The position numbers and the translations under genes were made by a program. DNA of 64,000 nt, from NCBI GenBank assembly GCA_017165825.1, contig CM029369.1:4404485-4468484 (forward strand), written 5' to 3'. Shown one piece after another: positions 24,430-36,014 of the stretch. Source of the DNA: Hepsetus odoe. Taxonomy: Eukaryota; Chordata; Actinopteri; Characiformes; Hepsetidae. Under the pieces are notes generated by a model that saw only the letters and a program-made list of their open reading frames with translations, had not been told where the DNA came from and did no database searches. Within the stretch, counting starts at the first letter, position 1, and every line of letters begins with the position of its first letter.

Positions 24430-26023
24430 TCAGAATAAGTCGAATGTGGGTGGAGACTCATTAAAGCTGTTAAATGGTTTAAACATTTTTATATTGTTTT
24501 TTGACAGTTCGTTTGAATAGTTTGATAAAAGACATGATAGATAGGATGGCCGGTAGGGCGATTTCTGTCAGTAGAGAGATGCTTCAAGACTGTGCTAGAT
24601 TGTGGAAAGTTTCCCAAAGTGGAAAAAGATCCGTGATCCGTTCTTGAACTGGGATAAACGGATGTGTAAGTACCGAGCAGGGACATGTGAACCGTGCGTG
24701 TTGTGAGAGGCTCTGCTTGGAATTGTTATTTGGATGTCAAGCACTCCAGCAAATAAGAAGAAGAAATGGTGTATAACAGCGTAGTGCCTGTACCTGAAAT
24801 ACCAACTACAAAGTCAATCAGGAAGTACATCCTGTTTTTATCTCTGAGATTCTTTTCCACCAACAACAAGATAAGAGACCACTCCAAAAGGCAAACGCTC
24901 CATCACTTCCTCCATCAGCCAGGGCTCTGCTGACTTCTCTTGTAAGACGCCAAAAACGAGCAACGAGAGAGGCTTCAGGGGCGATATTAACATACGTTAT
25001 GATACATGTATGTATATCTGTATGTGTAGTTACTTTATACTGAGTAATAAAAGCTACATTTGTAAGAATAAAGCAGCTATACGCTATGGAAACAAATTCT
25101 ATTAGATTTTTTGGGAAGAATGTTTAGAAAAGGTTTGAGAGACTTCTGTTTCTTACTGACCTTGACCTTGTTTTCACCAATTTCACCTCCAAACTTTTAT
25201 CAAAATTATAACTCCTTATATCGCTTATAACAGGAACTAAAATCTAAAGTCTTGCTTTGAACTTTTTTCTGGTTTTTTTTTTCAGTTATGATCATTGGTT
25301 AAAATAAAGTCTTAATGATCAATTCAGCCATAAGTAGAGGATCGAAATGCCATTTATCTGAAAAACCAGTATGGATTACATACATACAAAATCAAACACT
25401 TCAAAGGGCTTAAGATTTTTCTTTAAAAAAGCAAAAAGCATTTACTAAATGAAATACGGATGAGGTAATCTGTGGAATCGGTTCAATTTCAAATTTCATG
25501 TTTAGCGAGTTCGTTTTCTTAGTTTTTGGTTCATAAAATGCCTGAAAACACATCTGAGCAGTTTGGGTGGGCCAGTGACAATAGTAGACTGGGCCCAGTC
25601 AGACCACCGCTGGTGTTTCTTGGTAAGAATAACGTTAACCTAAAGCTTATGTTACTCAAACACGTGAAAGTTGGAGGACAGATTCGTCTTCCCATCGTGA
25701 CCTTCTTAAGAAGTTCATTCATCTTCTCCTGAAGCCGATTCATCTTTTGTCAGGTTATGGCCGAGCAACAAATTAAACATCTGTACTAAAACCAGCGGGC
25801 AGGCTATTGGTTCACATGTTTGCGCAGGAGAGCCAATAGGCTTTCTTTAACGTTTCCCTCCGAGGGACAGACTTCCTGACCCAATTTTGGCAGGATTTGA
25901 GGAAATACAAATATCTGCCTTAGCTCAGAGAACATTTAGTCTCCGGCGAAAGTAAACTCTTTGCTTTGGTATCGCGGCCCTTTCAGGGGTTGATGTGTTT
26001 GGTTTCGTTCTTACTCCAAACAG
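24430..26023. other. Stretch upstream of the K1 duplication, nothing firm
   Basis: A phase-1 donor-like TTTCTTG|GTAAGA at 25622 follows an open frame, but the product is not signal-peptide-like. Confidence 0.4.
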
Positions 26024-26160
26024 TGTCCATGGAGGGACCCAGGAGACTGGAATTCACATCATTGCACTCTTTACACAAAGGAGAGGAAGGAGATGGCATG
26101 TCTGCGGGTTCCCATCATTCCAGAGCAGAGGTTCAGCAAGATAGCCTTAAGGAATGTTGA
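26024..26160 (+). pseudogene. Possible decayed duplicate of the tfpi Kunitz 1 exon
   Basis: After a CCAAACAG acceptor-like site, this stretch opens ATGGAGGGACCC, close to ATGGAGGGCAACC at the true K1 exon. Its frame shows LEF, then LHKGEEG, then DSLKEC followed by a stop. These line up with LIF, LKKDEG and ETLEEC of K1, with about 15 codons missing and most cysteines lost. The flank downstream (from about 26570) is clearly duplicated after the real K1 exon (from about 28170), which makes a duplicated exon here plausible. Alternative: part of an N-terminal exon, since an ATG at 25993 precedes a hydrophobic run, MCLVSFLLQTVS. Neither is proven. Confidence 0.3.
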
Positions 26161-26569
26161 TTAGAGCCTGGAGCACATATTCAGAGCAGGACCAATATAT
26201 GAACCTGACGGCTTGGGGAAAGATTTGGCAGCAGGAAGCTGTCAATCAAACCCTGTACCATCAATTCATCTGACAGTTTGCAACGCAATCTCTCATCAAT
26301 AGCAAATCTAAACTGTTTGCACTGTGGGCTCTGAAGGGAGAGACATTCTGACTCATTTAATGATGAGAAAACATTTCGTGAAGTCTCACAAGGGTAAGAT
26401 CTAGGGCCATTTGGCTTTCCCTTTGTATGTCTTCAGGGATCATGAGATCAGTTTTCAGATGATACACAATTATGCACTTTGATTCCTTTAAAAAAATCAT
26501 GGTCCATAGACAGGCTGACCATTTGGGTGTTTGCTAGAAGAGAATAAAAGCTCAAAAGCACTTCGGGTC

Positions 26570-26890
26570 AACGCTTGTTAGGAGTAACCTTCAGAAAATC
26601 CATCCAGTTCAGCCTTTTTCATTTAATAGGCGAGTTTCTTTTCAGACGAGAACATCTTAAGAAAATGAGGCTTACGTGCCTTCGTGCTGTAGATGTTGCT
26701 GTGTACATAACATGATACTACTTTTATGGGTTTGTGGCGAGTTCACCAGCAGGGCGTTCCCGTTTCCTTGTAATAAGCTCATAATGACTGAAACATGGCT
26801 TATCACCAAGGTTGCGCAATTAAGTGTTGGACGAGTAAACTGTGAATATGTTGAGAGTATCAAACTTCAGGGAGAACAGTGGTTCCTCCA
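26570..26890 (+). repeat. Intronic duplication, upstream copy
   Basis: Shares ordered blocks with 28170-28720: TGTTAGGAG with ACCTTCAGA, TTTTCATTTAATAG, GCTGTGTACAT, GGGTTTGT with AGTTCACCAGC and GGGCGTTCCC, then ATCACCAAGGTTG (GTCACCAAGGTTG in the other copy). Divergence is substantial, so the duplication is old. It is direct and tandem, about 1.6 kb apart. Confidence 0.75.
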
Positions 26891-27078
26891 CTTCAGAGAA
26901 GTCGGCTTTGTGGGGAAAAAAAATAAAAATCTTTTCAAAAACTGCAATGAAAACCTATGGTGTAATTTTACATTCTGTGCTCTTTTTTTTAATTTTTTTA
27001 CTTTTTTAAAATTTTTTTATTCCCAACTCTGGTCCAAGAGGATCCAGGCCCTGTTTCTTGGCTTTCAATAAACCTGAT

Positions 27079-27308
27079 AAAGTGAAACTGACTATTTTTG
27101 TCATCGCAGCACACAGTCGCAACGAAATCAGACCTCTGCTTTTCACCCGTACACACCGTCCAGCAGGGGGCAGCTATATAAAGCGCCCGGAGAGCAGTGA
27201 TGGGGACGATGCTCAATGGGACCTCAGGGCAACCTAGTGGTCTGGGATTCAAACCCACAACCTTCTGATTCTGGGCCTAGACCCTAACCACTAGGCCACC
27301 GCTGCCCC
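27079..27308 (-). mobile_element. SINE-A copy (minus)
   Basis: AAGTGAAACTGACTATTTTT to GGCCACCGCTGCCCC; about 600 bp before the Kunitz 1 exon. Confidence 0.9.
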
Positions 27309-27905
27309 ATGATGAAAGTTCCAATCTGATAATAATATTTATATTATAGAAAAAAAAAAGATTTATTTATAATGAAAAACTAAATTAAAATTAAATAAAT
27401 GAAAAAAAAAAAAACAACAAAAAACTGTTTACTAATGTTCTCAAATTTTGGCCCCCATAGTAAATGTAAAAAAAAACATTTAAAAAATAATAATAATAAA
27501 GTCTTAACTTACGTGGTCTTGAGATCCCTCCCTGGCATTAAGCTTCCACTGGAAAGACTGCAGCTCAGCTGAGTTAAGGTTAAAGTGAATGAGTCCTTAC
27601 AGTTTTTTTTCTCTTCATCCTAGAAATGTGGTCTGTGGGTGGTTTACTTTGAGCGGGTTCGAAGCATTAAGGGCAAAGTCACGGCAGGCAGCGTATCTGC
27701 AGCTTTCCACAGCAATTAGAATATCTGCAAACAGCAAGAGGTCTTTATTTTGCTGAAAGTGAGAGTTCCTTTGAAATTCCCAAAAACCACGTTTATTATT
27801 TTCAAACAGAGCCCCAGGTTGGAGGCTAATAGCTGACTCAAATTATTCGCCGCACGTTTTTATGGTTTCCAATCATAACTTTGGCTTCTTTCCCTGTCAC
27901 GGCAG

Positions 27906-28106
27906 ATGGAGGGCAACCTCCGCTGCTAATTTTCCATCACTCGTGCGCCCTGAAGAAGGATGAGGGCCCGTGCAAGGCGGCAATGGACAGATTCTACTTT
28001 GACACCGCCACACGTCGCTGTGAGAAATTCGAGTACGGAGGCTGCCAGGGCAATGCGAACAACTTCGAGACCTTGGAGGAGTGTGAAGAAATGTGCTTAG
28101 TGAAAG
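27906..28106 (+). CDS. tfpi: TFPI exon encoding Kunitz domain 1
   Basis: The exon has 201 nt, opening after the acceptor CACGGCAG and closing at the donor G|GTAAGC, phase 1 on both sides. It encodes a short leader containing QPPLLIFHH, similar to the LPPLKLMH that precedes domain 1 in human TFPI, followed by a complete Kunitz/BPTI domain. All six cysteines are present in standard spacing, with the signature YGGCQGNANNF. The P1 residue after the second cysteine is Lys in GPCKAAM, matching the P1 Lys of human TFPI K1, which targets factor VIIa. Reading through the donor would add about 25 residues before a stop. The upstream exon that should supply the signal peptide and the first base of the Asp codon was not found. 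Confidence 0.95.
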
Positions 28107-28169
28107 GTAAGCCCTTCCACATCACGTGTACTTCAAACGAGACCGAGGGTGAACGTTCAGGAGGCAGTT

Positions 28170-28720
28170 GGGTCATCATTTGTTAGGAGCGACCTTCAGA
28201 TGAACAAAAATAACATTTGGAAAAAGCAGCTGAATCGAAGAGGGCTCTTTTCATTTAATAGCTGAGCGAGTCGGTGGACTGACCCCCGGTGTGGTCAGAG
28301 CTTCTATTCAGCATGGCTAAAAATGTTGGCTGAGAGGAGAATACCTTCAAGCCAGGCAATTCTGGACTTGGCATCCAAGCTGCTGCTGCTGTGTACATGA
28401 TGCTACATTTGATGCTACATCTGAAGCGAAGGGAAAGTGACTGTTTGCCTCCGCACACAGTGAAACCCTACGAAATGCATCCCACACACCGAACAGCAGG
28501 GGGCAGCTATTTAAAGCGCCCGGGGAGCAGTGATGGGGACGGCACCTTGCTCAAGGGTACCTCAGATGGGTTAATGGGTTTGTAGAGTTCACCAGCTGGG
28601 CGTTCCCATCCTCTTATAATAAACCTGTAATAAAAACGAATGACTCAACATGGCGTGTCACCAAGGTTGTGTAATTTAAACTTGGTGTAAACGGCGGATA
28701 TGTAGAGAATGCCGTGCTTT
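28170..28720 (+). repeat. Intronic duplication, downstream copy, with SINE inserted
   Basis: Counterpart of 26570-26890, starting about 65 bp after the Kunitz 1 donor. It is longer because a minus-strand SINE fragment (28431-28565) sits between the GTGTACAT block and the GGGTTTGT block. The insertion therefore post-dates the duplication. Confidence 0.75.
28431..28565 (-). mobile_element. SINE-A fragment inserted in the duplicated flank (minus)
   Basis: GGGAAAGTGACTGTTTGCC to GGGTACCTCAG; the tRNA-like head is missing. Confidence 0.85.
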
Positions 28721-29372
28721 AAGGGATACTGATGAGGACAGAGGTCCTCAGGGGTACTTTGTCCACTACAACACCTAATTACCAAACCCTATGAAGAGGG
28801 ACTGGAGGACTGTGGACGGGACAGACGTTTTATTGTTGTTTCTTCACTTCTACTTCCAAGCAATACTAAACTGAATAGGAAATATACAAAATTAGATTTA
28901 TATGGATTATTATTAGTAGTAGTAGTATGATTGCTGCTGTTTTATACAATCTTTTTATGTTATTTTATTTTTAGATGCATTTATGTTTGAGATATTTTTA
29001 TTCGAAGTCTTTCCCATGTCGTGATTGATTGAGTGATCACATTAAAGTAAATGTAAATATATGTTTGATATGACTATAAAAATCAATACATGGATTTATC
29101 CATTTTTTTATTTTTGTATTTTCTATGAGCATAGACTTAAAAATAAGCCTTTTAAAATGTCCACCGCACTTAATATAATTAAATCAAAACCCAGATCGGC
29201 TTTTATATACAAAAACGGGGACAGCTCAAGAGATTTTGAAATGAATATTATTCATGCAAGACTCATTTTTATATCACAAATTATTTGTTACTTATTTATG
29301 CTGCTGTTTTTATTGTTAATGATTACAAAATGTGTTATTTTGACGTGCTATTAGAGAAATAGGTACAGTAGG

Positions 29373-29506
29373 ACCAATAGGTTGCCCAGAGGTATCCTTG
29401 AGCAAGGTACCATCCCCATCACTGCTCCCCGGGCACTTACAATAGCTGCCGCCTGATGCACGGTGTGTGTGTGGGTGAAATGCAGAGGTTGACGGTCACT
29501 TTCAAT
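29373..29506 (+). mobile_element. SINE-A 3' fragment
   Basis: Starts at CCAATAGGTTGCCCAGAGG, so the tRNA-like head is absent; lies in the K1-K2 intron of tfpi. Confidence 0.85.
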
Positions 29507-29539
29507 TCATTTGGTAAAATAAACTGTAGAAATCCTGGT

Positions 29540-29815
29540 TCTTTTCACAGCACACTTCCATGTTCTGGACCACACTTGAGAACTCACTGCTCCTGTTAGG
29601 GGTCGCCACAGCAGATCGACCGTCTCTGCATCTTCTTCCTTCAAACCGACCACCTTCATGTCCTCGCTCACCACGTCCATCAACCTCCTCTTTGGTCTTC
29701 CTCTTCTCTTTCCTGGCAGCTCCATCTTCAACATCCTCCTCCTGATATACTCCTCGTATCTCCTCTGTAAATGTACAAAACAACGCAACCTTGCTTCTCT
29801 AACTTTATCTCCGTG
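29540..29815 (-). mobile_element. LINE 3' tail fragment (minus)
   Basis: Minus-strand product includes RRMLKMELPGKRRGRPKRR then LMDVVSEDMKVVG, the conserved C-terminus of the same LINE type. It lies in the K1-K2 intron of tfpi, just after a truncated SINE. Confidence 0.8.
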
Positions 29816-30650
29816 ATAAAGTAGAAAAAATATGTGTTTTTCCGCTCCTCGTGGGAGAACGTTTGTTTATAATGGAATAACCTACTTCCCGTTCTCTCAA
29901 AACTGTAAATAATTCAGATGCTGAATCACACAATGATGGATATTCTGCATCTTCTAGCTTATACTGTCTGAGATTCTTGAGTTTTGAATTTCATAACAGA
30001 GACACCGCCACAAAAAAAAAAAAAAAAAGCAAACAGCGGTAGGTGTGTACGCAGCACATGGGGCTGCCAGACAAAGGAGGCGCCAACTTCACAGTTTAAT
30101 GTTAAATTAATAAACTTAAAATAGAACCCGTAAATAACTCCAGCAATATTTGGACTAGATTTCTTTTTTTTTACTTTCTGAAAAAGTCATCCCAGACAGG
30201 AAGACACATAAATGATTAAGGATTTAATAACAAACTCAAGATTTCATTGCATGGAAAAAATATAAATGAACACAGCTAGAAGAGAATGTTCGGATGGGAG
30301 GATTCATTTATATTGGTTAAAGAAAATGCAGTTTAAACCAGCCTTTGGAAGACTTTATAAAACATTTTCCTGCAGAGAGGTTCTGTAGTGTTGTAGTGCA
30401 TTGTCGTCTCAGAGACTATTGTTCGAATCATGTTCTTTTGGTAAATAAACCCAAAAACAAACGTATAAAATATGTGCAATAAGTATGTTTTAACTTGAGA
30501 AATCTAAAAAAATGGTAGAATTCAATAGCAGCTTTAGTTCTGAGCTGCTGCCTATGGATCTGTCAAATCGCACCAGGAGCCAAAGGTGCTTGGGAGAGAG
30601 ATGGACTGAAAAGTCTGACTGGATTTCTTATCATTGAGACTGAAGTGTGA

Positions 30651-30904
30651 ATGAAAGTGAAAGTGACGGTTTCATCATTTTGAAACACAGCACAGCACAA
30701 AGTGAACCACAACGAAATTGCACCTCTGCATTTAACCCACACACTCATGCAGCACAGGGCAGCTATTGAAAAGACCCGGAGAGCAGTGATGGGGACGGTA
30801 CCTTGCTCAAGGCTTCCTCAGGGCAATCTACTGGCCTGGGATCTGAACCCACGACATTCTGATCTTAGAGCCAACTCCATATCCACTAGGCCACCGTTGC
30901 CCCT
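30651..30904 (-). mobile_element. SINE-A copy, full length (minus)
   Basis: TGAAAGTGAAAGTGACGG to GGCCACCGTTGCCCC; K1-K2 intron of tfpi. Confidence 0.92.
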
Positions 30905-32034
30905 TATGAATATATCAAGATCTGTGTTAAGTGCTGGTCTTAACTAGTCTGCTGCCTCTGTCTATTTCAGCCTAAGCAGAAAATTGGCACTTGGAGAAAA
31001 TGCGAATAAGGATCTGAAAAGCTGATGTCACACAAGGGGACATTATCGGTCAAGTCTTGATTTCAGGTGTCTGGTCTATTAGGGGAAGCTCCTCTGTATG
31101 TCACAGTGACCACTGGATAGACGAGATGTGAAAAGAGGCTCCATATGATCCAAGTTGCAGAATCACTCTGCTTTCAGGATAAATGATGATTGCATCAGGA
31201 TGCTGGAGGACATCAAACAGTTTGAACAATGTGATCTCGCCTGAGCTGAAATGGCAAAAGTCACATGGTGGAGAAACGGTTTGGGGCAATAACTGAAGAA
31301 TGTAATGTTCTGCTCTCTTTCCTGGACTCAAAAAAGACAAATGTGCAGCAAAGTGGGGGCCACTCCGGGTTATTTACTGCCTTGTGGTTTGATGAGTCAT
31401 ATCTTATTATGGTTTCTGGAGAGGCTGGTTGTGAATTGGACGGACTCCTGCTAGGCTGCTGTTCCAGAACCCCAGCTAGAGGTCACCACAGCAATTGCCG
31501 CAAAACAGACCGTGTCATGTGATAAGGAAATAAGCCACAGACTCATCTCGGCTTAAGGCTTCAACCGCAGTGTTGAGAGAAATTGAAAGTGCCATACGCT
31601 GCAGATTTGTGGCGCACAATGCGTCATTTCACAGGATGAGAATGTGGCTCCAAAATGTTTTGGACAGACGGCCTAGCAGGGCTTGCACAGAGCCAAAGGG
31701 GCTGCAGCCCTCTGTTGAATTTGTCCGCTTGTTTTCCATGGTCAGGTCCAGCACTGAGGACCGCTGCCTTGGCGCCTGTGCTCATGACTCGGTAGCTTAG
31801 GTGACACGAGGGTATCTGTAGAGTTTGAGAGCAGCTGTGAACACACAATATGTGGCCATTATATTTACACTTCACTGACTGTTAACATTAGCTGTTTTTC
31901 TTCGAAAAGGAAAATGAAAAGAAAAAGAAAAGAAAAAAAAAGCTTATTTGTTGAAGCACCGTGCCTCACAGTGAGAAGCATCTTGGTACGTAGAGATCTG
32001 CAAGGATATTCTGATGATTTTGCATAACTTGTGC

Positions 32035-32094
32035 TGATTCGCTTTATCCCAGCGCTCATAGGGGGAAAGGTGCCAGTCTTTCGCAGGGCAGGCA

Positions 32095-32137
<43 letters not shown>

Positions 32138-32330
32138 GAGACAATTTAGCATCTCCAGGCCACCTGCTGTGCATGTCGTTGGACGGTGGGAGGAAACCAG
32201 AGCACCTGGAGGAAACGCACACAGGCATGGGGAGAACATCTCCATGCCAGCAACAACCTGAACAGCCCTGGGAATCAAACCCAAGACCTTCTCTGAGGTG
32301 ACAGAACTACCCACTGCATCACAGGGCCCA
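32035..32330 (-). mobile_element. SINE-C copy with inner CA repeat (minus)
   Basis: CGCTTTATCCCAGCGCTCAT to CAAACCCAAGACCTTCTCTG; K1-K2 intron of tfpi. Confidence 0.83.
32095..32134. repeat. CA microsatellite inside a SINE
   Basis: About 18 CA units within a family-C SINE, at the ACAC position where other copies read GGACACACTC. Confidence 0.95.
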
Positions 32331-32689
32331 ACCATTGATCCCAAGAAGCTTGGTTCCATTAATAAACGAATTAACTGGAGATTGAGTGTCTGGCATACTG
32401 GTCAGGGGTTCACCAATGCCCAGACTGAGAATCAAAGCCCCAAAAGAATCTCTAATATTTAAAAGTGTATAAAAGTGTAAAAAGTCTGAGATGCTTTCAA
32501 ACATCATCTTATCAGTCGATATCTCAAGCAGTCGCTGAATTTGAACTGGGTGCCTTCCGGCCTTATGTCTTATGGCACTTCTAGGGTTCAGCTTTAAACC
32601 TCTGCAGCTGCTCAGCTTTCAGCAACTTTGGACGAGCAGTAACAGAGAGCGAGCATCTCGATACCAGCAGCCGTACTGCTTAAACCCAT

Positions 32690-32910
32690 GCCCCCTATTT
32701 GCATTCTAGCACTTAGTGACGCTGTGTGTTGAATGGAGTTACTCTTCTGAGAGCAGTGATTAAGAATTATAATTTCCTCCTCTCTGCACCGAGGGAGATT
32801 AATTTGCTTTTGGATGCTGAAGCGAGTTTATCTGCTTTAATGCACAACTGACAGCAAGACAACATCATTGGAGGATGTGTGTCTCCATCTAGCGAGAGAA
32901 GTGTCCATTA
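32690..32910. promoter_or_regulatory. Possible conserved non-coding element in the K1-K2 intron
   Basis: Repeat-free block with CCCTATTTGCATTC, GATTAAGAATTATAATTTCC and GAGATTAATTTGC. Could be a tfpi intronic enhancer; texture only. Confidence 0.25.
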
Positions 32911-33548
32911 CACGTGAGGTGCCGATGTGAGGAATTAGTGGGTGGGTTGTGGGGGGTGTCCTCAAGGTTTATTTTGGGGGTTGGCCTATTTTATGAGTTA
33001 TATTATATATAAAATGCATTTCCTTTGAAATATTGAAGGTGAAAGCCGCGCTCTTAAGAAAAGGTCGGGAACGCAGACGGCCGGGCTAAAAACAACGGCA
33101 GCAAAACGGAACGCAGTCCTGAAACATAACCTTGTTTTTCCTCTCCCAAGATGCCATTCCAGAGAAGTACTGCTATGCATTATTCATGTGTGCGAATGTC
33201 CATTTAGGCATCACTTCACTGCCCGCTGAGGCCTGAGAGTTTACACAAGACAAATACAGACAGAATGAAATAATTGTTGCACTGCCTGACTTCATTTGTA
33301 TCTCATTTAAGCTGTTTATTGTTACTTTTGCAACCAGCTGGAAATGGACATGGTCTCATATTATTGTCTTATTGTGTCTTTTCTCATGAGAATGGCCGTC
33401 TGACCGTCCTGGAGCACAAAGACCGATTTTACACTCCCGTTTTAGTGCTGAGGTTATAAAAGAACCATCATGGCATGTCTGTGACCCCTTGTTTTTTATT
33501 TCTTCCCTTTCCCCCCAAGCTCATTCTTCTCATTTCTCTCTCCTGTAG

Positions 33549-33719
33549 CCAATAAGAGTCCCTGTCACCTGGAGGACGAGCCAGGTCCATGCCGGGGTCT
33601 TGTGCCCCGCTATTTCTTCGACAGCAAGAAAGAGGAGTGCAGGCGCTTCTTCTATGGGGGCTGCTTTGGAAATGCAAACAACTTCAAGACCTTGAAAGAG
33701 TGCCGGGACAGATGCCAGC
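33549..33719 (+). CDS. tfpi: TFPI exon encoding Kunitz domain 2
   Basis: The exon has 171 nt between a pyrimidine-rich acceptor (CTCTCCTGTAG) and the donor C|GTATGT, phase 1 on both sides. It encodes a full Kunitz domain: six cysteines, FFYGGCFGNANNF, and P1 Arg in GPCRGLV. Human TFPI K2 has Arg at P1 in a CRGY context and inhibits factor Xa, so the active specificity looks conserved (inference from family knowledge). It lies 5.4 kb downstream of the K1 exon, as expected for expanded fish introns. Failure to splice at the donor would add about 25 cysteine-rich residues and a stop, which resembles the truncated intron-retention isoforms known for TFPI, but no transcript evidence is available here. 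Confidence 0.95.
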
Positions 33720-34140
33720 GTATGTGCTGCATATCCGCTTCATTTTCAGGATTAAAATGTATCCCATTCTGTTTAAGATCACGACCAGGGCATTAAAGGG
33801 CAATTTGTCCAGTTTTTGGAATACCGTAATCACCAGAAAGGTCTGAGCAATGCTCAATTCTAGAGATACGCACCGAGTCAGCTGACCCTGATGTGAACAG
33901 AACCAGATGTCTGTAGAGTTTTTTACCTCCAAAATCTACAGTTTTTACATGAAACGGTCATGAATAATCTGTTTGATGCTCAAGACATCATATTGTGACA
34001 ATCAGGAAGGATGTTGCCGAAACCACATCTTTTCACTTCCATGTTGGTTCACATAGGGCTTTTGAAGGCAAAACAGTCCTAAAAAAGAATCATTTTATTT
34101 CTGGTATACCACTAACTCATCTGCATATTGAAACTAAGAT

Positions 34141-34295
34141 ACTTGCCTATGCACCAAGAGGTCGCAGGTTCAAATCCCACCTCCAGCACGACCACCATTG
34201 GCTTCCTGAGCAAAACCCTCAACCCCAAGTTGCTCCAGGGGGAAATGGAAGTCGCTCTAGATAAGAGCGTCTGCTAAACACCGTAAATGTGAACG
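34141..34295 (+). mobile_element. SINE-B copy, 5' truncated
   Basis: ACTTGCCTATGCACCAAGAG to CTAAACACCGTAAATGTGAA; just upstream of the MITE-like element. Confidence 0.85.
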
Positions 34296-34345
34296 TAATC
34301 TACACCTTGCCTAGTCCTAGTTCCACTATAAGTCAAGTCAAGTGC

Positions 34346-34875
34346 AAAAGTTTTAGGCAGGTGTGAAAAAATGCTGTAAACAAAGAACACTTTCGGAAAT
34401 GGAAGTGTTCATCATTTATTCTCATCAATCAACAAAATGCAGTGAATGAACAAAAGAGAATTTAAATCAAATCAATATTTGCTGTGACCACCCTTTGCCT
34501 TCAAAACAGCATCAGTTCTTCTAGGTACACTTGCACACAGTTTTTGAAGGAACTCGGCTGGTCGGTCGTTCCAAACATGACTGTGTTTCTCCTCCGTGTG
34601 ACATTGATGATCATCAGTACCTGTTTGGTAAAACTGGTTGATCAGACACCGACTATAATCCTACAGAATCCCTGACTTTGTGCGAGTGTTCCTAGAAGAA
34701 CTGATGCTGGTTTGAAGGCAAAAGGTAGTAACACCAAATATTGATTTGATTTAGATTTCTCTTTTTTTGCATTTTGTAAATGTATAAATATAAACAGTCA
34801 TTATTTATATATCTGAAAGTGTTCTTTGTTTACAGCATTTTTTCCACACCTGCCTAAACCTTTCGCACAGCACTG
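34346..34875. mobile_element. MITE-like Tc1 derivative with ~51-bp inverted repeats
   Basis: Left GCAAAAGTTTTAGGCAGGTG ... AACACTTTC is mirrored on the right by GAAAGTGTT ... CACCTGCCTAAACCTTTCGC. The interior holds only scraps of transposase C-terminus in both directions (CTTCTAGGTACACTTGCACA on the left; AGAAGAACTGATGCTGGTTT on the right). It lies in the K2-spacer intron of tfpi and is non-autonomous. Confidence 0.8.
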
Positions 34876-35930
34876 TAGAACACAAGACAAGACAGGTGCA
34901 GACGAGAATAAATGGAAGTGCAGAAAAATATTGAACATTTTTCTCTGTTTCTCATTAGATCACACTGAGTAGCTAATCATTACAGCCAAGTTTGGAAATT
35001 TGCTGGAATCCACATTTTAAAGAGTTAATAATTAGTCCTTCATTTAATCTTGCTGTGTAGGATAAAGGTTCCTGGCTAAATCCGTATCATTCACAGTATC
35101 GGTGAATGGAACCAGACTTCATCAGAGTTCATTCCCTTTACATGTTTTTGCCAGAAATTGTTATAAATAATCTGAAGCCTTTCAATAATCAGTCAAAAGG
35201 CAGGACACCTTATCAAAACCTTATCCAAAGCTTTCATTTTCAAAGTAACCACCATCTTACTAGCACTACACCCAGAATTAACATGAAGGATCAACAGGGG
35301 ATTGAATGGCAAATAAAAGGATCGTGTATTTGCGTTGCGTTCACATTGAAATATCTGCTTTCCGTCACTGTTATAGAGAGAAATAGAGAAAAATATAATA
35401 GAGAGAAATATAAAGAAATCTATTAAATTTCCCATAAATCAACATGATATATTAAATGATATCATAGGAATCCCACCTTTTAATAGTGTTGTTAATAATA
35501 AATGTCGTTCAAATCCGCCAATATGATCGTATCCTGTCTGTTCTGCCTTGATCCCTTGGCACTGTGGCATGACTCCTCTAATCCAGTCTCACACTCAGAC
35601 TTGTTTTTAATCTGCGGTGTTAATTACCACTGTCAGAGCCAAAGAAAAGGCTTTCAGGAAGTGGAGCTTTGCCAAAGTTACCCAAGTGCTCCTGCTGCCA
35701 GGGAGACAATTGTGTCTTATTCCAGTTGGCTTTGGAAGCTCCGAAGCCTCTCCAAAACATAAATAATCCTAAAAGCCAACTGGATTATGTCTAGTAGGAA
35801 AGAGCTTTTGTGTAATTATACAATAAAACAGCATCAGTTAAAAAAAAATAAACATAAAAACACTCTGCTATGACAGGTGATGTTTAAAGATAAATAAAAG
35901 TTTGACCGTCAACGTTATGTGTTCTCTCAG

Positions 35931-36014
35931 CAGGCGATGAAACTGGCGAACCCAGACCAGACTCAAACACGGAGAAAGCTGCTAAGCCTTCCAGAGCTCC
36001 TCTCATTAACCCTG
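35931..36014 (+). CDS. tfpi: TFPI spacer exon 1 (between Kunitz 2 and 3)
   Basis: The exon is 84 nt, phase 1 on both sides, from the acceptor GTTCTCTCAG to the donor G|GTAAAG. It encodes a hydrophilic, Pro/Glu/Lys-rich segment (GDETGEPRPDSNTEKAAK and on to NP) without cysteine, as expected for the flexible K2-K3 spacer of TFPI. The acceptor is a tandem CAGCAG: using the second AG starts the exon at 35934, shortens it by one codon and stays in frame. The exon was identified by phase-compatible splice sites and the open frame rather than by sequence conservation, since this spacer evolves fast in the family. Confidence 0.8.

Noticed and set aside
32031..32359. Overlapping long frames around the CA repeat
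   Set aside because: They are translations of a SINE-C copy and its microsatellite (His-Thr or Val-Cys runs).
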